A stretch of 52,286 nucleotides of DNA, taken from an uncultured Eubacteriales bacterium (GTDB taxonomy: Bacteria > Bacillota > Clostridia > TANB77 > CAG-508). Within the stretch, counting starts at the first letter, position 1. Each line of letters opens with the position of its first letter. This document shows, one piece after another, positions 8,494 through 16,900 of the stretch. The notes beneath the pieces are model-generated. The model was not told the origin of the DNA. It was given only the letters and a program-made list of their open reading frames with translations, and searched no databases. The DNA is taken from the NCBI GenBank assembly GCA_949288185.1, contig CASEIZ010000066.1:1-52286 (forward strand). Direction: 5' to 3'. A program made the translations under genes and the position numbers.

Positions 8494-9309
8494 ATGTATA
8501 AAAATAAAAAAGCGGAAATAGCAGGAATTGTTATAACCATTATTATTTTAATTTTAATTGTTGTACTTTCAAATGTAGATAGTGGAGCTTCATTTATTGA
8601 AAATGCGGCGAGTAAATTAGTCATGCCAGTGCAAAATGGATTAACCTATTTGAAAAACAAGATTAGTGGAAACAGTACATTTTTTACAGATATCAATAAT
8701 CTAAAAGAAGAAAATGAAGAATTGAGCCAAAAAAATAGTGAATTAGAACAATCGTTAAGAGAATTAGAAAGTATAAGATCTGAAAATGAAACTTTAAAAG
8801 AATATTTGGGATTAACAGAAAAATATGGTGAATACAGTACAGTACCAGCATATATCATTAATAAAGATATTAGTAATTACTCAAAAACGATTGTGATTAA
8901 TGTGGGAAGTGATGATGGTATAAAAGAAAATATGACGGTTATTGCTGACCAAGGACTAGTGGGACATGTTATTTCTGTAACGAGTGACACGGCAAAAGTA
9001 AGAACAATTGTTGATACGTCAAGTTCTGTTAGTTGTTTATTAAGTACAACAGATGAAAGTATTGTATGTAAAGGAACCTTAGAAGAAGAATCTGCTTTAA
9101 GAGCTATGTATATACCAGATGATGATGGAATTATACAAGGTGATAGTGTAGAAACTTCTGGATTAGGTGGAATATATCCAAAGGGAATTCATGTAGGAAG
9201 TATAAAAAGAGTTGTCAATACACAAAATGCAACAGATAGATATGCGATTGTAGAAACAGCAGTAGATTTTGACAAGTTGGATACAGTGCTAGTGATAACA
9301 AATCAATAG
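8494..9309 (+). CDS. mreC: Rod shape-determining protein MreC
   Basis: 271 residues. It has an N-terminal membrane helix (about 9-25), a coiled coil (about 68-105, NNLKEENEELSQKNSELEQS) and a C-terminal beta domain. That domain includes VIADQGLVGHVISV and VETSGLGGIYPKGIHVG, characteristic of MreC. It bridges MreB/MreD in the membrane to PBP2 outside. ATAGGAGTAG precedes the ATG. It stops just upstream of mreD. Confidence 0.95.
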   Translation: MYKNKKAEIAGIVITIIILILIVVLSNVDSGASFIENAASKLVMPVQNGLTYLKNKISGNSTFFTDINNLKEENEELSQKNSELEQSLRELESIRSENETLKEYLGLTEKYGEYSTVPAYIINKDISNYSKTIVINVGSDDGIKENMTVIADQGLVGHVISVTSDTAKVRTIVDTSSSVSCLLSTTDESIVCKGTLEEESALRAMYIPDDDGIIQGDSVETSGLGGIYPKGIHVGSIKRVVNTQNATDRYAIVETAVDFDKLDTVLVITNQ

Positions 9310-9322
9310 AGAGGTGAAATCT

Positions 9323-9856
9323 TTGAAAAAATTTATAATGAATATATTAATCATATTAACTGCATTTATTATATATTTTTTACAAGCAAATTTTTTTAAT
9401 TGGTTTACAATCTCTGGGGTTATGCCTAGCTTATTTGTCATATTTGTTTTATTTATAGGATTATTTTCTAACAGAATAACAGGTGTGGTATATGGAGTGG
9501 CAATCGGTGGAATTTTAGATTTAGTAATTGGTACACAAATCGGAATTCATGCAATTGGATTAGGAATTATTGGCTTTTTGGCAGCTACTTTTGATAAGAA
9601 TTTTTCAAAAGATAGCAGAGCAACAATTATGTTTATGGTATTAGGTGCTACATTGATTTATGAAATGATTGTTTATATATTGAATTATGTGGTATTTTCT
9701 ACCAATTTAGAGATTATGAATTTTATTCGAATTTTGGCTATTGAGATTATATATAATTTAATCCTTGTTATTATCTTATATCCATTAATGCAGAAGTTTG
9801 GATATGCGATTGAAAATGAATATAAGGGGAATAAAATTTTAACAAGATATTTCTAA
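9323..9856 (+). CDS. mreD: Rod shape-determining protein MreD (TTG start)
   Basis: 177 residues with about five membrane helices, the MreD pattern. An in-frame GTG at 9314 lies within the ribosome binding site GAGAGGTG, so I place the start at the TTG at 9323. That leaves a normal 7-base gap and gives an N-terminus MKKFIMN. MreD is an integral membrane component of the elongasome. It ends ten bases before a large inverted repeat that separates it from the PBP2 gene. Confidence 0.85.
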   Translation: MKKFIMNILIILTAFIIYFLQANFFNWFTISGVMPSLFVIFVLFIGLFSNRITGVVYGVAIGGILDLVIGTQIGIHAIGLGIIGFLAATFDKNFSKDSRATIMFMVLGATLIYEMIVYILNYVVFSTNLEIMNFIRILAIEIIYNLILVIILYPLMQKFGYAIENEYKGNKILTRYF

Positions 9857-9865
9857 TGACTAATC

Positions 9866-9999
9866 TAAGTTAAATTATTTTATTTTTTATACCTTGTGTG
9901 TCGCAACCTAAGAAATAAATCATTGTAGGTTGCTCCAATCGCACTCGCTTTGCTCGTTTGGTCGCTTACGCGGTATCGAAAATAAAATAATTTAACTTA
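9866..9999. repeat. 134-nt long-armed inverted repeat (MITE-like) inside the mre cluster
   Basis: The 28-base outer arms (9866-9893 and 9972-9999) match as inverted repeats at 26 positions. Inside lies a second hairpin with arms GCAACCTA (9903-9910) and TAGGTTGC (9926-9933), then a segment rich in CGC/GCTCG motifs (about 9938-9973). That segment is much more GC-rich than the surrounding DNA. There is no coding potential and no clear target-site duplication. It could be a non-autonomous mobile repeat or a structured RNA in the polycistronic transcript. Confidence 0.6.
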
Positions 10000-10055
10000 A
10001 ATAATATTTATTATAAATACCTTGTTAAAAGTAAGAAATAGGAAGAGGTGAAGCC

Positions 10056-12191
10056 TTGAAGGGACTAAATTTTAAGAGAACAAAGAAAAAAGCAAGAAGC
10101 AATTTAAATTTGCGATTTAATGTTTTGACTGTACTTACATATATTATTGGAATTGTTTTAATTATTCAATTATTTAATTTGCAGATTGTACATGGAGCAG
10201 AATATAGAGAAGAATCAAACACAAGACTTACCAGAGAAACCACACTAGAAGCTGCAAGAGGTGAAATCTTAGATAGAACAGGAACAGCATTGGTTACGAA
10301 TTCTACAAAATTTAGTGTAGAATTATATAAAACCAAAATTGATGATAATGAATTAAATCAATCTATTTTAAATATTGTGAATCTATTAGAAAAATATCAA
10401 GTGGAATATGTAGATTCTTTTCCAATATCGATAGATCCATTCCAATTTACAATCAGTGACGAAACATTAGTAAATTGGAAAGAAAACTATGATTTAGATG
10501 AGAACATATCAGCAGAAGAGGCTTTTTATGATTTTAAAGAGCGATATGAAATTGAACATACGGATATAACAGAAATTAGAAAAATTATAGCAATCCGATA
10601 TGAAATAACGACAACAGGATATAGTAGTACAAGAGCATTGACAATTGCAGAGGATATTCCAAGAGAAGCGGTAGCAGAATTTTCAGAAAGTAGTGATAAA
10701 TTTCCAGGAATTAATATTGTAACAGAACCTGTGAGAGAATATACTTCTGAAACACTTGCATCTCATATCTTAGGATATGCATCAACGATTAGTGCAGAAG
10801 AATATGCAACAAGAAAAGAAACTTATGGCCAAAATGATATTATAGGAAAAACAGGAATTGAATATGTTTTTGAGGAATATTTAAAAGGACAAGATGGAAC
10901 AAAGCAAATTGATATGGCTGTTGATGGAACGATAACATCAGAATATACATCAGAAGAGGCGATTGCAGGAAGTGATGTTGTATTAACCATAGATTCTAAT
11001 TTACAACAGGTTACAGAGCAGGCATTAGAAGCTAATATCAAAAAAATTGATTCTGGAGGATTTGGAAGAGCCTATAATACAAATGCAGGTAGTTGTGTAG
11101 TTATGAATGTCAAAACAGGCGAGATTTTGGCAATGGCAAGTTATCCAAATTATAATCCAGCAGATTTTGTGGGCGGTATTAGTACAGATAAGTGGAATCA
11201 ATATAATACAGATTCAGCAAAGCCATTAATGAATAAAGCAGTTCAAAATTCATATGAACCAGGTTCTATTTTTAAAATGGTAACAGCAATTGCTGGGTTA
11301 GAATCAGGAGTTATCACAACTACAGAGAAGATTAATGATGTAGGTGAATATAGAAAATATGGAGAAGAATGGCCATGTTGGTATTATACAGATTATCATA
11401 GAGGACATGGATATTTAAATGTTTCACAAGCGATAGAAAGATCATGTAACTATTTCTTTTATGAAACTGGTGATAGAATGGGAATTGAAACCCTTGCTAA
11501 ATATGCGAGATATTTTGGGTTAGGACAAAAAACAGGTGTAGAATTACCAAGTGAGGCATCAGGTGCAATGGCAACACCAGAATATGCTGAAACAGTAGGT
11601 GTTACATGGACAAAAGGACAAACGATTAATGCTTCTATAGGACAAGGATTAGATAATTTTAGTCCTCTACAAATGGCTAAATATATTAGTATGTTAGCAA
11701 ATGGTGGGAATGATATAGATGTAACAATTATAAAGAGTATTATTAAACCAGATGGAACAGAGGCTTCAAGAGAAGAAATTAACAATTTTGTAAATCAAAA
11801 ATTAGGACTAACAGAAGAGGAAGAAAGTGAAGAGGTAACAATCAGTCAAGAAACAATGAATGCTGTATTAGAAGGAATGCGTTCTGTTACAACAGATGAA
11901 ACAGGAACAGCATATTCTAGATTCCAGGACTTTGGTATTGCAGTAGGAGGAAAAACAGGTTCTGCTGAATCTCGAGATGCTAATGGAAATGAGATTGTTA
12001 ATGCATGGTTTGCAGGTTTTGCACCATATGATGACCCAGAAATTGCAGTTGTGGTTATGGTAGAAAATGGTGGACATGGTAATTATACAGCAGAGGCAGT
12101 GGTGGAAATTATGCAAGAATATTTTGGAATGAATACACAAGAAGTACAAGAGGATATGAGTGCTGTGAATTATAATCAATCTTTGAGATGA
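10056..12191 (+). CDS. mrdA: Penicillin-binding protein 2 (class B transpeptidase), TTG start
   Basis: 711 residues. A membrane helix (about 24-42) is followed by the PBP dimerisation region, with RGEILDRTGTALV near residue 69. The transpeptidase domain has the nucleophile motif SIFK (Ser404, Lys407), SCN (463-465) and KTG (633-635), so it should be catalytically active. In the mre operon this is the elongasome transpeptidase that cross-links lateral wall. No PASTA domain is present, unlike SpoVD. The TTG at 10056 is preceded by GGAAGAGGTG at good spacing. Confidence 0.93.
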   Translation: MKGLNFKRTKKKARSNLNLRFNVLTVLTYIIGIVLIIQLFNLQIVHGAEYREESNTRLTRETTLEAARGEILDRTGTALVTNSTKFSVELYKTKIDDNELNQSILNIVNLLEKYQVEYVDSFPISIDPFQFTISDETLVNWKENYDLDENISAEEAFYDFKERYEIEHTDITEIRKIIAIRYEITTTGYSSTRALTIAEDIPREAVAEFSESSDKFPGINIVTEPVREYTSETLASHILGYASTISAEEYATRKETYGQNDIIGKTGIEYVFEEYLKGQDGTKQIDMAVDGTITSEYTSEEAIAGSDVVLTIDSNLQQVTEQALEANIKKIDSGGFGRAYNTNAGSCVVMNVKTGEILAMASYPNYNPADFVGGISTDKWNQYNTDSAKPLMNKAVQNSYEPGSIFKMVTAIAGLESGVITTTEKINDVGEYRKYGEEWPCWYYTDYHRGHGYLNVSQAIERSCNYFFYETGDRMGIETLAKYARYFGLGQKTGVELPSEASGAMATPEYAETVGVTWTKGQTINASIGQGLDNFSPLQMAKYISMLANGGNDIDVTIIKSIIKPDGTEASREEINNFVNQKLGLTEEEESEEVTISQETMNAVLEGMRSVTTDETGTAYSRFQDFGIAVGGKTGSAESRDANGNEIVNAWFAGFAPYDDPEIAVVVMVENGGHGNYTAEAVVEIMQEYFGMNTQEVQEDMSAVNYNQSLR

Positions 12192-12221
12192 TTGAAAAAT
12201 AATTAAAGGAAGGATGTAAAA

Positions 12222-12833
12222 ATGAGAAATTGTGTGAGTATTAATTTAAGAAAAAATGAAATTGTCATTAAAATTAGTGACAATGCAGAACAAAAAGATA
12301 TTATAGATAATTTAAGAAAAAAACTTCCTGAGTTGAAAAAAATGTATAAAAATGAAAAAACACCGATTACAGTTACAGGGAAAATCTTAAAAAATAAAGA
12401 AATAGATGAAATACAAGAATTAATAAAACGCAATATTGATGTAGAAATTGATTTCGATATGCCAAAATCCTTAGGACTTTCAAGTATTACAAGAACATTT
12501 AACAAAGAAATTGCGATATCTGAAACCAAATTTCATAGAGGTTCTTTGCGTTCAGGGCAAAAAATGGAGTCAGAAGGAAGCTTAGTTATTCTAGGAGATG
12601 TCAATTCTGGAGCAGAAGTGATGGCTTCTGATAATATTGTTGTCTTAGGTGCCCTAAGGGGGTTAGCACATGCAGGAGCAAAAGGAAATAAACAAGCCAT
12701 TATTTCTGCAGGGGTTTTAGATACAGTGCAAATTCGAATTGCCAATGTCATAAAAGAGATTGATAGAGATGAGGAGCCATTACATAAACAAGCTTATGTA
12801 AGTATTATTAATGATGAAATTGTGATAGAGTGA
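12222..12833 (+). CDS. minC: Septum site-determining protein MinC
   Basis: 203 residues. The N-terminal domain (about 1-95) binds FtsZ. The C-terminal beta-helix domain begins HRGSLRSGQ and runs through ILGDVNSGAEV and VVLGALRGLAHAGA, the conserved face that contacts MinD. MinC blocks FtsZ assembly away from mid-cell. AAAGGAAGG precedes the ATG, and the gene lies 30 bases after PBP2. minD, which normally follows, is not present; the next genes run on the opposite strand. Confidence 0.93.
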   Translation: MRNCVSINLRKNEIVIKISDNAEQKDIIDNLRKKLPELKKMYKNEKTPITVTGKILKNKEIDEIQELIKRNIDVEIDFDMPKSLGLSSITRTFNKEIAISETKFHRGSLRSGQKMESEGSLVILGDVNSGAEVMASDNIVVLGALRGLAHAGAKGNKQAIISAGVLDTVQIRIANVIKEIDRDEEPLHKQAYVSIINDEIVIE

Positions 12834-12874
12834 TGAAAATAATAAAATATGTTTGAGTCTGAATACTAACAATG

Positions 12875-13273
12875 TTAACCAACTAACAATAAAATTAATA
12901 ATATAAACAACATATCATCTTTTACATCTTCTTTATAAAGGAAAAATAACAAAGACAAGATAATTAAATCGTCTAAGTATAATTTTCGTCCAGAAATTTC
13001 TAACACAGGTTCTTCTTTATTAGAAAAACCATTGGTGTTAATAAAAATAGGACCGATATTATAATACTTAGATGATTTTTTTTCATGTATTTTTTCTTTA
13101 TCTTGATGGGGAGTGTCTCCAATTCTTCTTATTTCCGTATGCATAGAGGGATTATCATTTTGTGTTTCTTGCTTATCCATCGGCATAGAATTTGGTGTAT
13201 AATAATAATTTCTTGGATAATTACGAGAATAAGGGGAAAAAGGAGACCTAAAAAAGGGCATATGATTAATCAC
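12875..13273 (-). CDS. Unrecognised small protein with hydrophobic C-terminus (GTG start)
   Basis: 132 residues if it begins at the GTG at 13271-13273, which sits 7 bases after AAGGAG. A longer reading to 13312 lacks such a site. The start overlaps the end of the upstream minus-strand gene by eight bases, so the two are translationally coupled. The N-terminus is rich in Pro, Tyr, Arg and Asn (MPFFRSPFSPYSRNYPR), the middle is charged, and the last 35 residues are strongly hydrophobic with LDDLIILSLLFFLY. It looks like a tail-anchored membrane protein. I do not recognise the family. Confidence 0.65.
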   Translation of the reverse strand: MINHMPFFRSPFSPYSRNYPRNYYYTPNSMPMDKQETQNDNPSMHTEIRRIGDTPHQDKEKIHEKKSSKYYNIGPIFINTNGFSNKEEPVLEISGRKLYLDDLIILSLLFFLYKEDVKDDMLFILLILLLVG

Positions 13274-13706
13274 TAGAATTCTCCTTACCATTATTTTGAT
13301 TAAATAATTCAATTAAATTTGCCATGTTTAGTAAATTAGAATACTGGTCTAATTTACTCTTTTTTTCATCTCGTAGATAGGGTTTTAATGATTGTAATAA
13401 ATTTGATCTCGGGTCAGAAGTGTGATTCATTTTTTCCATGATAGATTTCATTCTCATCATTGTATTCATATCAATTTTACTAAAGTCAAAGGTAGAATTG
13501 TTCGAATTATTAGAATTATCAGTTGTTTCAGCATTTATGCCATCTGTATTTGTTTTTTCGTTAGAAATTGTGTTTCCATTCATCATTGTAGAAAAATTTT
13601 TCAAGGCATCAGGCGGAATCTGAGAAAGTAAATCATTCAAATTCCCGTTATTTAGCATAGAATTGACCTTATCTATTGTTTGTTTATCAATATTAAAATT
13701 ATCCAA
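13266..13706 (-). CDS. Unrecognised Asn/Met-rich protein (TTG start)
   Basis: 146 residues from a TTG at 13704-13706, chosen because GAGGTGG lies five bases upstream; the longer open frame to 13787 has no such site. Residues 1-45 are helical (DKQTIDKVNSMLNNG), followed by a low-complexity Asn/Ser/Thr stretch (about 55-75). A Met-rich helix MNTMMRMKSIMEKM comes next, and the C-terminal part resembles a small helical bundle ending in NNGKENSSD. It has no signal peptide. It is the first gene of a two-gene minus-strand operon convergent with minC. Function unknown. Confidence 0.65.
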   Translation of the reverse strand: MDNFNIDKQTIDKVNSMLNNGNLNDLLSQIPPDALKNFSTMMNGNTISNEKTNTDGINAETTDNSNNSNNSTFDFSKIDMNTMMRMKSIMEKMNHTSDPRSNLLQSLKPYLRDEKKSKLDQYSNLLNMANLIELFNQNNGKENSSD

Positions 13707-13882
13707 AATAACCACCTCATAAAATATATATTCAAAATATAAAATTCTATGTAATATACTATGTCGCATAAAGAAAAAATGTAACAATTCTGGAATAGAT
13801 TATTGAAAAGGGGACATAATTTTATCCTATTTACTAAAATTACATAAAAAGTTAAAAAAAGTAAAAAAATGCACTAAAAATG

Positions 13883-13911
13883 TTGAAAAATCAACAAAAA
13901 AAGGGTATAAT
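13883..13911 (+). promoter_or_regulatory. Promoter of the first surface-protein module
   Basis: TTGAAA (13883-13888), 17-base spacer, TATAAT (13906-13911). It would start an RNA about 75 nt ahead of the A1 ATG. The sequence just upstream is a plain A-rich tract. Confidence 0.7.
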
Positions 13912-13989
13912 AAATAATAGGTATAATTATAAAATATATAATGTTGAAAGTGTGATTAAAAACAAATTTAATTTCAGGGAGGTAACCAT

Positions 13990-16900
13990 ATGAAAAATAA
14001 GATTTTTAAAATTAGTGTAGTTATTTTATTAATCATGACACTAACTATGACTAATTTTATATTTTTGGGTTCAAGTCTTATCAGCTATGCAGCAGATGCA
14101 ATTAGTACGAACCATAAAAATATAGAATTTGATGCCTATTTCAAAGATAGTAATGGGCAAAAAACAACAACATTAGAAAGAACAGCAGATATGCAAGAAA
14201 TTTCTTTGTATTTGGCTATTAATGTCAATACAGAAGGATTTTTTGTGGGACAAGTAGAATTACAAAATGCGAACTTCAATATTGTAAGTTCTGAAAGTGA
14301 ATTTGTAAGTAGTGTTTCAGAAAATACAATTCATTTGAATCAATTAGATGTAGGAACAAGTGCAGAAATAGAAGTAAAAGTAAAACCAATTGATGATGAA
14401 GTTATGAATATAAATATGTTAGACTGTCAAAGTGAATTAGTATTAACAGGTATTTATAGAGATAACACAGAAAAAGACATAGATATTGATGCGACAAGAA
14501 CAGTCAGCATGAAATTAGTAGAAGCAAATTCAAATGATAGTGTAAAAAATGAAATAGAAGTTATCACCAATAAATTAATAAAAGTATCTGGTGAGGATAA
14601 ACGAGTTATACAATTATCATTACATATGGGATTAAATGACAATAATTATCCAATGAAAGAAATTTATACAAGGATAAATGTGCCAGAAATTAATGGAACA
14701 TCACCAGAAGTAATGAGAGATGTTCATCTAAACACAATGTCAGCATTTGATTATAAATATGAGAATGGATATGTGGAAATAACATTAACAAATGACGCAA
14801 CACAAAATAATGATATCTTGTGGAGAAAACAAGGTGAAGAAAATGTTATTTTGACATATGTTTATGATGCAGATGTGGAATTAGACAATGTAGAAGTTAC
14901 TTCAGAAGAAAGTGTTACTTTGCAAAATGATAAAGTATTAACATCAAATGCCGGAAAAGTTACATTATCTAATGAAGAAATTGATTCTACAATAGAAGTA
15001 ACAACCAGAAATTCTGAAGAAAGTATCTATAAAGGAAAACTATATTCAGGTATAGATAAACAATATGCTAGTCAAACTGTATTAGATGTAAACCTAGCCA
15101 ATATAGAAGAATATATATCTATAAGAGAAGAAGCAAGTAGATATGTACTTACTGATGGAGAAGCAGATAGCAATATATATTACAATAGAACTGCTATTAC
15201 TAAAAAAGATTTTGATGCTATATTTGGTAAAGATGGAAGAATTGAAATTTATAATGAAAATAATGAATTACTAGCAACGATAACAAGTGATACAGAAATA
15301 GATGACAATGGAAATATTGTTATTGATTATACAGGTAGAGAACCTAAAGGAATAGAAATAAGAACTTCTAGACCAGTTACAGAAGGAAGTATAACTTTTA
15401 CACATGCAAAAACAATTAGTGCATCAGATATCAATACTGTAAAAGCAGCAAATAGTATAGCAACTAGAGTTGTATATGGATATAACAATTATAGTGAAGA
15501 AGAATTAGCAATAAAAGGAGAAACATATACAACAGGTATAGAAGCAGAAACAGAAATGAGAATGGCACTTAATGAAACAACAACAGAGGCAAAATTAGAA
15601 ATTAGTAGAAATACACTATCAACCATTGTAGCAAATGATATTGAAATGAAATTAATCTTAAAGACAGATGAAGAATCAAAAGATTTATATAGAAATCCAA
15701 CCTTTACAATTGAATTACCAGAACAAGTTGAAAGTGTACAAATTAATAGTATTAATGTATTATATGAAGAAGAATTAACAATTGCTAATTATGCAGTTGA
15801 TGGAAGATATATTACAATTCAAATGGTTGGAGAACAAACTGCATATAAATCACAATCAGTAGAAGGGGCAAATATTATTATTAATGCAACAATTAATGTT
15901 AATAGAACTTCTATTGCAAAACCTGAATCAATCAATGTAACTTATACAAACGAAAAAGCAAATGCTTATCCAAATAATGAAAGCATTGGTAGAATTTCTC
16001 AAGAAATAAAAGTAGTAGCACCAAAAGATGTAACAGTTATTAACAGTATAGAAGCATTAGATGTAGAAACCATCGGTGAAGAAGAAACAACAAGTGTTAG
16101 CTTGCAAAGAGGAACAGATGCTAGACAAATGGAAGTTAGCTTTGAAATTATTAATAACAATGAAGAAAATGTAGATAATGTATCTATGTTAGGAACTTTC
16201 CCAACAAGAACAGAGGAAAATAATATAGATATAGCAGTTGTTAATGGCATTAATGTAGAGAATGGAACAGTATATTATACAGAAAATGAAAATGCATCAG
16301 CAGATTTGGAAAATGCAGAAAATGGCTGGACAGAAAGTATAACAAATCCAACAGCTGTAAAGAAATATTTAGTTGTGATGGATAATATAGCACAAAGAAC
16401 TGCTGTTAGTGGGTCATATACAATAGAAGTACCAGAAAATCTAGAATATAACCAAATAGCAACAGAAGGATATGAAGTAAATTATACAAAAGGACAAGCA
16501 AGAACTGAAAATACAGTAACAGCAACAGAAATTTCAATGGAAACAGGAATTGGACCAAAAGTAGAAACCAACTTAACTGCAACCGTAGCAGGAGAAGCAT
16601 TAACAGATGCAAGTACAGTAAAAAATGGAGAAGTTATCAAATACAGAGTACAAGTATCAAATGTTGGTTCAGAAGATGTAAGTAATATTGTTGTAAAAGG
16701 AATGATACCAGAAGGAACAATCTTGGTTGAACCAGTGGACAATTATGAATATACAGGCGCTTCATATTATAAAGGAATAGAAACAGACACATTTGAAACA
16801 ACAATTGAATCTTTACCTGTGGGAGACGTTACTTATGTAGAATATGAGGTAATGGTAAGCTCAAGTTTGGCAGATAAAACTTCAATTGCGAATATGGTAG

